DNA of 64,000 nt from Isosphaera pallida ATCC 43644 (GTDB lineage: Bacteria > Planctomycetota > Planctomycetia > Isosphaerales > Isosphaeraceae). Shown in pieces: positions 42,199-50,697 of this stretch (the stretch's first letter is position 1; every line of letters begins with the position of its first letter). Where the stretch lies: assembly GCF_000186345.1 (NCBI RefSeq), contig NC_014962.1:3128450-3192449 (forward strand), in the 5' to 3' direction. Under the pieces are notes generated by a model that did not search any database, was not told the origin of the DNA, and saw only the letters and a program-made list of their open reading frames with translations. Made by a program: the position numbers and the translations under genes.

Positions 42199-43569
42199 TT
42201 ACTGGGCCGATCGTTGGACGGGAGGGTCCACTTCGGGGGCGGTTCGGCGTTGGAGGTCAAGGGCGGTTGCCTCGGCGTCGCGCAAGGCCCTCACGATGTT
42301 GAGTCCCAAGATTTTGCGCACATCCTCCTCGGAATAGCCGCGACGCAGCAATTCCAACGTCACCGCTGGGAAGCCGGCGACATCCTCGACGCCGCCCAGG
42401 GTGGTCTCGATGCCGTCGAAGTCGGAGCCCAGGCCGACGTGATCGATCCCAGCGATTTTGACGGCGTGATCGATGTGGTCAGCGAGAATTGCGACCGAGC
42501 CTTTGGGAGTTGGGTTGGCCTCATACCACTGATCCACCGCCTTTTCGTAGTCGTCGGGGTTGGCGAACCGGCGGCGGGCCTCTTCACGGAAGGCGGCCGC
42601 GGCCTCGGCGTGTTCCTTGACCAGGAAGCCTGGATAAAACACGATCATCGCCACGCCACGACAATCCCGAATGCCTCTCAGAACGTCGTCGGGAAGGTTG
42701 CGGGGATGACCCGCCACCGCGAAGGCTCCCGAATGGCTAGCGATGACCGGCCCTTGGGACACCCTGAGCACATCCCGCATCGCCTCGGCCGAGACGTGCG
42801 AAAGATCGACCAGGATGCCCAGGCGGTTCATTTCGCGCACCACCCGCTCTCCAAAGGGAGACAGCCCGCCGTTGCGGGGCGAGTCGGTCGCCGAATCAAC
42901 CCAGTCGAGCGTGACGTTGTGGCACAACGTCATATATCGGACCCCCAGACGTCGATAAATCCTCAACAACGCCAAGTTGTTTTCGATCGCCACGCCGCCC
43001 TCGATTCCCAAGAGCGAGGCGATCCGACCCGAGGCCACCGCCGCCTCTAGCTCGTCGGCCGTGGTCGCCACCGCGAAGGTTTCCGGGTAACGCTCGCACA
43101 TCCGATGAACCACGTCGATTTGTTCAAGAATCGTCTTGGATGGTTCGGGATGCGTCGTTGGAATGAAGATGGCCCAGAACTGAGCCTTGACCCCGCCGGC
43201 CTTGAGACGAGGAATGTCGGTGTGTGCCAAGTCACCTAGACCCCGACTCAAATCCAGACGCTCAAATGACCAGTCGCCTCGGACGCGCAGCACCCAGGGC
43301 AAATCGTTGTGGCCGTCAATCACCAGCGCTGAGCGGTGCAGGCGCTCCGCGCGTTCATTGAGTTCCGCCTCGGTTTCGGACAAGGCGCGCGGTTTGTAGT
43401 TGGTTCCCCCCGCCAATTGGTCCCCCTCGGCCTTGGCCAACGCCAGGGGACAGCCCGGTCCCTGCAACCAGCACGCCGTTGTTGTCCACATGAGCGCGGC
43501 GAGGCTAGTTCTGATCGAAACCTTCAACCAGGACGAATGCCCGATACGGTCAATCCAAAGACGTCTCAT
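42199..43569 (-). CDS. Membrane dipeptidase (peptidase family M19)
   Basis: A 456-residue exported zinc dipeptidase. After a hydrophobic N-terminus (about residues 15-35, MWTTTACWLQGPGCPLALA) comes the first metal motif ALVIDGHNDLPW, then LLGIEGGVAIEN (bridging Glu), LVDLSHVSAEAM and VIASHSGAFAVAGHPRNLPDD (His ligands), and DHVGLGSDFDGIE near the end. These are all hallmarks of renal-dipeptidase-type enzymes that cleave dipeptides, including D-amino-acid ones. ATG 43569 was chosen; a GTG at 43581 would add four residues. The cysteine in TTACWL could be a lipobox but is a poor match. It is a single gene, 122 bp upstream of the oxidoreductase gene on the same strand. Confidence 0.88.
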   Translation of the reverse strand: MRRLWIDRIGHSSWLKVSIRTSLAALMWTTTACWLQGPGCPLALAKAEGDQLAGGTNYKPRALSETEAELNERAERLHRSALVIDGHNDLPWVLRVRGDWSFERLDLSRGLGDLAHTDIPRLKAGGVKAQFWAIFIPTTHPEPSKTILEQIDVVHRMCERYPETFAVATTADELEAAVASGRIASLLGIEGGVAIENNLALLRIYRRLGVRYMTLCHNVTLDWVDSATDSPRNGGLSPFGERVVREMNRLGILVDLSHVSAEAMRDVLRVSQGPVIASHSGAFAVAGHPRNLPDDVLRGIRDCRGVAMIVFYPGFLVKEHAEAAAAFREEARRRFANPDDYEKAVDQWYEANPTPKGSVAILADHIDHAVKIAGIDHVGLGSDFDGIETTLGGVEDVAGFPAVTLELLRRGYSEEDVRKILGLNIVRALRDAEATALDLQRRTAPEVDPPVQRSAQ

Positions 43570-43808
43570 TCGTGGTTGCACTCCGCGCTACGCGAACTTC
43601 CGCTTGCCCGCTCGGTGTGGGCCTTCAGATCCGTGTTTCACACGTCGCCGGAACGTTATCGCTGATTGTTTCCCGCCACGTTCACGATTTCAACCCCTGG
43701 CTCCCCCGACCTTGACAAACCGGACGCAAGTGGACCGATGAGGTTTGTCGAAGGATAAGTAACTCGCTTTCATGAACACATTAATGCGTCGCAAAGGAGA
43801 GGAAGACG

Positions 43809-44421
43809 ATGTCCATGACAACCGAGTCTTCGTCTGCGTTGACGTTTAAGGCCATCAACGAGGCCCGTTTGGAGCGCGACTTGGGCTACCGCTTTGGTTA
43901 CCTGACCGAATTCATGGGCTGGACCGAAGCGGACGAGGCAGCCGTTCATGGCGCGGCCGTGGTTCTGGCACCATTGGTGCCCCGGGTCTGGTGGGCGCGG
44001 TTTACACCAAGCTCCGCACCTACGACGCCACTTGGCGGCATTTTTTCACCCGCAATGCTGGCGACGATGGTCCCGTGGCGGCCACTTTGGAGGAGTTGAC
44101 CCCTGACCACGCAGCGATCCAATTCGGCACGCAGTACCTGGCGCGTGATCTGGTCACCCGGTCTCCAAGCCTTACGACCTCAAGATGGCCCAATACCTCG
44201 ACATGGTGGGCCGAATCCACACCGAGCAGGCCGGCTCGCCCAACGTGGTGGTCCCGTTGGTTCAAATGAATGCGCTCATGGGCTTCGTGGCTGACGCCTT
44301 GACCGCCACGATTTTCGGCCTGGGTTTGCCCCGCGACGTTGAGCAAACCACCTTGCGCGCTTTCCAAAAGCTTCTCTGGATCCAAAACGATCTGATCAAC
44401 CGTCACTACGCTCGCGCGTGA
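43809..44421 (+). pseudogene. Protoglobin gene interrupted by two frameshifts
   Basis: Three successive frames together spell one protoglobin-type globin. Frame one (from ATG 43809) gives the start through VVLAPLVP. Frame two, from about 43990, gives GAVYTKLRTYDATWRHFFTR to ARDLVTR. Frame three, from about 44175, gives KPYDLKMAQYLDMVGRIHTE through VVVPLVQMNALMGFVADALT to the end LINRHYARA. Both breaks fall in short C/G runs (near 43977-43985 and 44157-44163) and each would be repaired by adding one base. The 613 bp plus two gives 615, exactly 204 codons plus stop, a normal family length. AAGGAGAGG precedes the ATG. Protoglobins bind haem and O2 or act as sensors. Either a recent pseudogene or two sequencing undercalls; the intact coding signal elsewhere favours very recent loss or error. 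Confidence 0.8.
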
Positions 44422-44444
44422 CCCACATCCGCGTGTTCCTCACG

Positions 44445-46184
44445 TCAACGACTTCGATCTGCAGTAGCGGCCCGACCTCGAATGACGGTGAAGGTCGCGC
44501 CGCCACGCCCAACGCGGTGGACAACGGGGGCGTCGGCGTAATTCTGATCGGGCCGAAACGCTGCGTTGCGGCCGGCCCGCCGCGCCTCCTCGATTGACGT
44601 GACGGCCCTCAACAGCGGACGTTTGGTCGCCACAACATAGTCAATGCCAGGTGGCAACGGACCGCTGGCTGGACCCATCATGAGAATCGTTTCCACATGA
44701 TCGGCTTTATACCAGTCGGCACACCAGCGCGACGCGGGATGGCCCGCCACCAGTACGCGAAGCGGCTGTCGAGGATCGGAGCGGGGCTGGCGGTTGACCC
44801 ACTCTATCGCCTCCTTATAAGAAGCGCGCCAGTAATCCAAGTCGTAGCGGTCGTCAGCTCCGGCCACACCACCCACGAAGGCATTGTGGAAGGTGTGTTG
44901 ATACGGATGGAGCCGTACCAAGTCGCCGAGGTTCCAGAGGGTCAACGAGGCCAGGAAGACCGCCGCCCCAACCCGTGTTTGAGGCGATTGACCTTGCTGG
45001 ACTAGTCGGGCGCATCCCACTCCGAATAGGATCGCCATTGGCGGCAGCACGAACAGAAACTGGCGCATTCCGTCGTAGATATTCGTGCGGGTCAGCGTCC
45101 AGCCCAGAATGGGTCCCACAAACGCGGCGACCACCAGTAGAAGAGCCTGCGATGGATCGTCCCAAGGTCGGCGAATCAGATGAACGATTGCGATCCCTAA
45201 CCCCAGCGCCGCGATTCCCAGAGTGCCCAGCGGGGTGGTGATCGCCAAGGTCTGAATCAAGTAGCGGGCCGGCAACTGGTCGCTCCAGAGTAACCGCCCC
45301 TCGAAGGTGACGGGATAGGCGGTATGGAACGCCGTCGCCGTAGCAATTGCCTTCAACGGATGAAGCCACGGAGCTTGACGCGCCCAAGGCCAAGCCAGCA
45401 CCATAAGTGACCAGGCGATTGTCAGAGTCGCCAGCAAGCTCCACACTCCCCAACGCGACCGCAACCAGGGCGGTTGGGTCATACGTTCACGCAGTTCGTG
45501 ACTCAACCACGCTAGCGCTAGCAGGCCGTTGAGCATCAACATGGCAGCGGGGCGCACCGCCATCGTCAAACCCAGGGCGATCCCCGGTCCCAGCGCCGTG
45601 ATGATCCGATCCCGCGTTGCAAAGGACCGGGCCGGTCCGCTGGCGACCTCCACCAACGCCCAGACCGACCAGATGAAGCCGCATGCGGTGGGGATGTCCT
45701 TGGAGTTGTTGCAGGAGTGACCAATGAGTTGAGGCAACGTTAATAACCCCAACGCCGTAAAGACCGCCCCAACCTCGCCGCCAATCCGCCGCCCCAACGC
45801 CACCGACGGCGGCACCATCAGCGTCGCGGTCAGACCGCAGACCACATGGCGAATCTCGAATTTCCACTCCGGTTTCCAAGCGTAGGCCCAAAACGAAATC
45901 AACTCATAGAGAGGTCCATAAACCTTGAGGTCATAGAGTTCGTTGCAACGTCGATCGACGCCGCCTGAGATGAAATAGCGCCAGACGAGTTCACCATACT
46001 CGGCTTGCACTCCCTCGTCGGTGGTGACGCCGAACTGATGCGCCGTTGCCAACACCACCAGTCCGCACCCCAATGTTAGCCACCACTCCCAAGCCCGGAA
46101 GCCTCCTGACGGCTTCCACGCTGTGGAAACCTCGCCTTCCTCGACCGAAGAAGCCTGGCGTTGCTCAAGCCAGTTCACGTTCAT
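44445..46184 (-). CDS. Multi-pass membrane glycosyltransferase, GT39-like
   Basis: A 579-residue protein with about ten transmembrane helices and a C-terminal periplasmic domain. The first loop contains GVTTDEGVQAEYGELVWRYF, whose Asp-Glu pair sits where GT-C enzymes carry the catalytic acid. A later loop has TRTNIYDGMRQFLFVLPP. The layout matches dolichyl-phosphate-mannose-type and ArnT-type transferases that use polyprenyl-phosphate sugars. The acceptor is unknown. ATG 46184 was taken because the first helix begins about 30 residues in. It is convergent with the broken protoglobin gene, 23 bases away, and the tRNA lies upstream on the other strand. Confidence 0.7.
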   Translation of the reverse strand: MNVNWLEQRQASSVEEGEVSTAWKPSGGFRAWEWWLTLGCGLVVLATAHQFGVTTDEGVQAEYGELVWRYFISGGVDRRCNELYDLKVYGPLYELISFWAYAWKPEWKFEIRHVVCGLTATLMVPPSVALGRRIGGEVGAVFTALGLLTLPQLIGHSCNNSKDIPTACGFIWSVWALVEVASGPARSFATRDRIITALGPGIALGLTMAVRPAAMLMLNGLLALAWLSHELRERMTQPPWLRSRWGVWSLLATLTIAWSLMVLAWPWARQAPWLHPLKAIATATAFHTAYPVTFEGRLLWSDQLPARYLIQTLAITTPLGTLGIAALGLGIAIVHLIRRPWDDPSQALLLVVAAFVGPILGWTLTRTNIYDGMRQFLFVLPPMAILFGVGCARLVQQGQSPQTRVGAAVFLASLTLWNLGDLVRLHPYQHTFHNAFVGGVAGADDRYDLDYWRASYKEAIEWVNRQPRSDPRQPLRVLVAGHPASRWCADWYKADHVETILMMGPASGPLPPGIDYVVATKRPLLRAVTSIEEARRAGRNAAFRPDQNYADAPVVHRVGRGGATFTVIRGRAATADRSR

Positions 46185-46302
46185 TCCCCCGTTGACCTTC
46201 GTGAATCGCCCTTCGTCGCGTCGCCGTTCTTTTCCCTCAACCCCTGTCGCGCGAACCTTGACACTGGTTGGCGAGCCGTTATGATGAACGATGTGAACCC
46301 CC

Positions 46303-46376
46303 GGGCGCTTAGCTCAGTTGGTTAGAGCACTATCTTCACACGGTAGGGGTCACTGGTTCGAGTCCAGTAGCGCCCA
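46303..46376 (+). tRNA. tRNA-Val (anticodon CAC)
   Basis: A full cloverleaf is visible. The acceptor stem GGGCGCT/AGCGCCC has discriminator A. The D-arm contains AGCTCAGTTGGTTAGAGC. The anticodon stem CTATC/GGTAG encloses loop TTCACAC, giving anticodon CAC, which reads GUG (Val). The T-arm is CTGG-TTCGAGT-CCAG. The gene is 74 nt, and CCA is not encoded. Confidence 0.93.
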
Positions 46377-46596
46377 GTTTTACATAATATGAAGTATGCC
46401 TCGCTACGATTCTGTGGCGGGGTGTGTCTTGCGCAAGCATGGCTTTGGGATGGTCGGGGCACGCCTTCTGGGCTTGGGAACCGGAGGCTAGCCCTCGGCG
46501 TGGTCAGTCTAAAGCCGTTGGATTGGGGAATTGACGCCTTGAGGCGACCGTGGGGGCGTCTTGCGGTTGGTTGGCGTGAGTTAGGTTGAGGTTGTT

Positions 46597-49197
46597 TCAA
46601 GGTGCTTCGGTCAATGGAAACCGGGGCGTTTCGGAGCGGGCTAGGCGAAAGCCGACCAAGGGGTTACGTCCGCCTTTGGGGAGGACTTTGCCGCGAAGGC
46701 CGGCGACGAGTTCTACGGGGCGGTGAGGCGAGAGACGGATCAGGCCCGCGCTGACGACATGGCCTTGGGTACCGGGGATGATCAAGCCAGTCGTGGGGTC
46801 GAGGTCGCCTCGGGAGGGGTGAAGGGTGAATTCCGAGACGTTGCCGAAGAGGCCGGAGAGCCGCCGGGGATACGGTCCGGGGGTTTCGGTTCGATCGTCA
46901 GCCGAACTGTTCACGGGATCGGGGATCGCGCCTCGGGCCAACAGGCGTTGAAAGCGGTTGGGGTCGTGCTGTTGAAGGCAGTCGATTCCTCCTTGAGCAA
47001 AGGCCAGCTCCTCAAGAGTGGGCAGGCGGCAGCCCACCAGGCAGGCGAATTCGAGGGCTTCCTGATAAGTCAGACGAGTGACGGGGTAGTCGAGCCAATC
47101 CGGGGGCGGAGGTTGGTCGCCCCTCCAGGTCAACAGATTGGGTTGGCCCAAGGCGGTTTGGATTCGGCGGAATTCCCGGTAGGTGATTTCGTGGGGGGAC
47201 AGTCGGAAGGGACGAACCGATTGCTCGGCCGAGGAGACTGTGCCGGACGGATTGGCGGACGAAGGGGATGAGGTGCTTGGAAGCGGTCCACCGGGGAAGC
47301 GAACCAGGTCCAGGTTGAGCTGGTCGTGGTCGAAGACTGGCAGGTGGAGATGGTTGTCGCGTGGGTTGAACGGGATGGTCCAAGGACGCTCCGAGAAACC
47401 ACCAGTGGCGGGATCGATGGCAGTAACCCAATAATCTCCCGGCAGGAGGGAATCAATGGTCGTCGGTTGGCTCGAGGAACCAGCCTTGAGCCGGGCTACC
47501 GGGGCCACCGCCCGAGGCTCGCCGTTGGACCACGCCAAGCGGAAGGTGACCACCGCGCCTGGAGGTTCGGAACTGATCAGGAACACGCGGCGGTTGAGCA
47601 GGGCATCGAATCGTTGGCCGGCAACGGGCAGTTGGCGCTGGAGCAGACCGGTCCAAAGTTTGGCCCGTTCCAGCCATTCGCGTTCTCCCGAAGCGGTCGC
47701 CTTTTCGGTCTGGGCGAAGAGTTCCGGACGCACCCGGACCAAAAAGGCAACCAGTCGCTCGGACTCCAGTCCCAACGCCTCAGCCTGTTCCAGTTCGATG
47801 CGAACGCATTCCAGGTCGCCTTGCTCGAAGGCGGTTTGGGCTCGGTTGAAGGCGAGCTGGGCAAAGTGACGATTGCGTATCGACCAACCGATGGCGATCG
47901 AGATCACGACCAGGAGGAGGACCAGGAGAAAAAGCGTGAGCTTGACTGCTCGGCGTTGGAGGTTCCGGAGACATTGGCGATCGAACCGGCGGCGGGCCAG
48001 GGCGCGGGGAGGCTGACCGTGGAGCCAGCGTTCCAGGTCGTCGGCGAACTCCAGGGCGGTGGCATAACGGTGGTTGGGGTCAGGGTCGATCGCTTCTTGA
48101 AGGATGACCTCCAAGTGACGAGGCAGGTCGGGACAAATGGCACGAGGCGGTTTCATCGTCAAAGCCGCTAAGGTGGCCAGGCGTTGCGACCCGCGCAGCC
48201 GCAAACCGACTGGCAGTTGCCGCGGCTTGGCCAGCGTGAAGGTCTCAAAGGCGGTGAGACCCAGCGAAGCGATGTCGGCCTTGATTTCGTCGATCCCTTC
48301 GCGCCCCTCCAGCTTTTCCTGGGCCATGTAGGCGGGGGTGCCTAAGGCGTCGCGCTCAGGATCAAGGCTCACGTCGTCCAGGTCGCGGGCCAGACCGAAG
48401 TCGGCCAGATAAATCGCCTGAGCCGGCGCGGTGGTGGGGTCGCGGCTGGTGGTTGAGGAGGACGGCGTCCCTGTCCCGTTTCGCGTGGGGAGCGGGAGCG
48501 GGTCGCGGGCTAATAGGATATTGCTGGGTTTCACGTCGCGATGCGCCAGCCGAGCTTGATGGCAAACGTGCAACGCCCGGGCCAACCGCGCCAGCAAACC
48601 GGCCATCTCACGGCGATATTCCCATTCAGGCAACAGCGCCAAGCGGTGCGACTCGACCGGGATCTGGCCTCGTTTGTGACACCATCGTTGCTCAATGATT
48701 TGAGCGAGCGTCCAGCCTTCGATATAGGGCATCACCAGGTAGGCGATCCCGTCCTCCTCGCCCGAATCCAGCAAGGGCAGAATGGAGGCGGTTGCACCTT
48801 TGCCCAAGAAAAAGTCCGAACGCTTCGACGAAAGAGAGGATGAGGCTAATCGTTTTTGACGATCCACTTCCTTGTGGAATTGGCGAATCCTAGCTGAGTC
48901 GCGGCCCAGACCCCGCGCCAGGAGTTTGACGGCGACCAAACGCTGTTCGGAACCCAGTTCGATCGCCTTCCAAACCTCGCCCTGCGCTCCTTGACCCAAG
49001 CGTTGGATCAACTCGTAGCGGCCCAGACGCGCGCGGGGTGGTGAATCGCCGGAGCTATTCGAGGGGGTCGAGTAAGAGCTGGGCCGACGTTGAGAGGACA
49101 CCGACGACCCCCTCTTGGGATTCAAGGCTGGGGATCGTGTGTCTGACGACGGCGAATCGGGCGACGCCACCGAAACCGACGATTCGGGATCGATCAT
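46597..49197 (-). CDS. Membrane Ser/Thr protein kinase fused to a formylglycine-enzyme-like domain
   Basis: An 866-residue protein. The kinase domain spans about residues 58-400, with glycine loop LGQGAQGEVW from 67, the ATP lysine in VAVK at 91, HRDVKPSN from 219 and DFGLA from 266. About 40 residues of Ser/Thr/Pro-rich insert separate the catalytic and DFG loops. A transmembrane helix (about 420-440, TLFLLVLLLVVISIAIGWSI) is followed by an extracytoplasmic part. There, from about 660, is a FGE-sulfatase/SUMF1-like domain: FRLSPHEITYREFRRI, YPVTRLTYQEALEFACLVG, CRLPTLEELAFAQGG, GLFGNVSEFTL, VGFRLARSE. Such fusions are typical of Planctomycetes and may sense or modify ligands outside the cell. 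Start chosen at ATG 49197 (MIDPESS); the frame extends 10 residues further. An intact kinase is likely, while the role of the FGE part is unknown. Confidence 0.9.
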   Translation of the reverse strand: MIDPESSVSVASPDSPSSDTRSPALNPKRGSSVSSQRRPSSYSTPSNSSGDSPPRARLGRYELIQRLGQGAQGEVWKAIELGSEQRLVAVKLLARGLGRDSARIRQFHKEVDRQKRLASSSLSSKRSDFFLGKGATASILPLLDSGEEDGIAYLVMPYIEGWTLAQIIEQRWCHKRGQIPVESHRLALLPEWEYRREMAGLLARLARALHVCHQARLAHRDVKPSNILLARDPLPLPTRNGTGTPSSSTTSRDPTTAPAQAIYLADFGLARDLDDVSLDPERDALGTPAYMAQEKLEGREGIDEIKADIASLGLTAFETFTLAKPRQLPVGLRLRGSQRLATLAALTMKPPRAICPDLPRHLEVILQEAIDPDPNHRYATALEFADDLERWLHGQPPRALARRRFDRQCLRNLQRRAVKLTLFLLVLLLVVISIAIGWSIRNRHFAQLAFNRAQTAFEQGDLECVRIELEQAEALGLESERLVAFLVRVRPELFAQTEKATASGEREWLERAKLWTGLLQRQLPVAGQRFDALLNRRVFLISSEPPGAVVTFRLAWSNGEPRAVAPVARLKAGSSSQPTTIDSLLPGDYWVTAIDPATGGFSERPWTIPFNPRDNHLHLPVFDHDQLNLDLVRFPGGPLPSTSSPSSANPSGTVSSAEQSVRPFRLSPHEITYREFRRIQTALGQPNLLTWRGDQPPPPDWLDYPVTRLTYQEALEFACLVGCRLPTLEELAFAQGGIDCLQQHDPNRFQRLLARGAIPDPVNSSADDRTETPGPYPRRLSGLFGNVSEFTLHPSRGDLDPTTGLIIPGTQGHVVSAGLIRLSPHRPVELVAGLRGKVLPKGGRNPLVGFRLARSETPRFPLTEAP

Positions 49198-49456
49198 GGA
49201 ACACGCACGTCCGCAAACAAACCGCATCCGCCGCCGCGAAGCGATGGGGCGCGGTTGAGAAGGAAATGACCGTATCGATGCCGCGGGGGCGAATCAACGC
49301 CGGCGGAGGGGGGCGTTTGGCGGAACCCAAGGCGGTCGGGATGCATCGGACAAGACGAACAGGAGGGAACGAGTCAGGTTGGCGGGTCGGGCCGAACGAG
49401 GGTGGATCGAGGGTGGGAAAAGGAGCGGACCATAATCCCACGCCAAGGCGCGACGC

Positions 49457-50395
49457 TCAGGCTTGAGCCAAAACGCGGGCTTCGGCGTCGGCACGCCGGA
49501 CAGCGGCCAACGCTTGGAGTGGGTCGCGTCGGGGGCGCAGTTCCAGGCCGATCGGCCGAGTTTGACCGGTCTCGTGAATAACCTTGAGAATGTGAGGATA
49601 GTGGATCTCGCCGGTGAATGGTTCGTTGCGTCCGGGGTGGTCGGCGATCTGGTAGTAGCCAATCCGCTCCTTGTGGGCGCGGATGTTGCCGCTGAGGTTG
49701 CCTTCGCTGATTTGCTGGTGATAAACGTCGAAGAGGATTTTGACGTGCGGCGACCCGACGGCGTCGATCACTTGGGCGGCTTGTTGGGAAGTCACCACCA
49801 GTTGTTTGGGGTGATCGACCAACACGTTGAGCGGTTCCAGGATCAAGGTGATTCCGGCGGGGGCGACCAGTTCCGCCCCAGCGCGGAGGGTTTCGACCAC
49901 AGCACGGGTTTGCTCGTCACGGGACAATCCCGGGCTTTCCTCGCCTGCCACCACCGTCAGCAGATCCAAACCCAAGGTTTGGGCCACGCCGATGGCTTCG
50001 GCAAGGTCGTTGAGGAAGAGGTCCCGGCGGTTGGGGTGGGTGATTCCCCAAAAGGCGGTGAATTGAACCGGTTTTAGGCCCAACTCGCGGTTGAGTTCCG
50101 CGACCCGGTCGAGGTTTTTGTTTCGCCAGGGCCAAAACTCGTAGTGGGCAAAGCCGGCCTCGGCAATTCGCTTGAGCCGTTCCTCGAAGGGAAGGTTGGA
50201 CCAGAACATTTCAGCGTTGACCGCATAGGTCAGCCAAGTCGGCTCGTGGGGCTTCACGTCGCTGCGTGTGCAGGTGGTCGCGCGTCCCAAGCCGCTCATC
50301 CAGGCCAGACCCGCCGCGCCTGCGGCGGCGATCGCCGAACGGCGCGTGGCGACGAACTTCGAGGGAGTCATCCGGAAAGAATCAGCGGCGCTCAT
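49457..50395 (-). CDS. Tat-exported sugar-phosphate isomerase/epimerase, hydroxypyruvate-isomerase-like
   Basis: A 312-residue TIM-barrel protein. The N-terminus ATRRSAIAAAGAAGLAWMSG is a twin-arginine-type signal. The AP-endonuclease-2/xylose-isomerase-like fold follows: FEERLKRIAEAGFAHYEFWP, GITLILEPLNVLVDHP with the metal-binding Glu, VKILFDVYHQQISEGNL, and IGYYQIADHPGRNEPFTGEI with the His ligand. This pattern is closest to hydroxypyruvate isomerase (Hyi). Planctomycetes carry many exported members whose substrates are untested. ATG 50395 was preferred to one at 50467 because the upstream 24 residues lack signal-peptide character; ATG 50371 is also possible. A 259-bp gap separates it from the kinase gene. 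Confidence 0.85.
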   Translation of the reverse strand: MSAADSFRMTPSKFVATRRSAIAAAGAAGLAWMSGLGRATTCTRSDVKPHEPTWLTYAVNAEMFWSNLPFEERLKRIAEAGFAHYEFWPWRNKNLDRVAELNRELGLKPVQFTAFWGITHPNRRDLFLNDLAEAIGVAQTLGLDLLTVVAGEESPGLSRDEQTRAVVETLRAGAELVAPAGITLILEPLNVLVDHPKQLVVTSQQAAQVIDAVGSPHVKILFDVYHQQISEGNLSGNIRAHKERIGYYQIADHPGRNEPFTGEIHYPHILKVIHETGQTRPIGLELRPRRDPLQALAAVRRADAEARVLAQA

Positions 50396-50697
50396 CGGTA
50401 ACGTCGTCCCAAAGGTGGCAAGGACAGAGCGGAGACGACCGCGCGAAACCGCGGCAGGTTGCTCCATGCAGTTTCCTCAATGCCGCAATCCGATTCAAGA
50501 GACTCGAAATCCGACCGAGAGGGCAACGACGCTTCCCCGCAAGTCAAATCCAAACTCCCTCCCCCCGCCGCTTGGGCAAGCGACAATCAGGCGGAGAGGG
50601 AGTCGAGCGAGCGAGTCGCCACGGAGATTGTGGAGGTCAAGCGATCGGTAACGCAAATCGAGGAACAACGGCCAGGGCCGTCCACTCGCGGTCGCGG
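50396..50697. other. Intergenic region without recognised features
   Basis: About 300 bp between the Hyi-like gene and the VWA-domain gene, both on -. No gene, repeat or strong hairpin was noticed. Confidence 0.5.
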
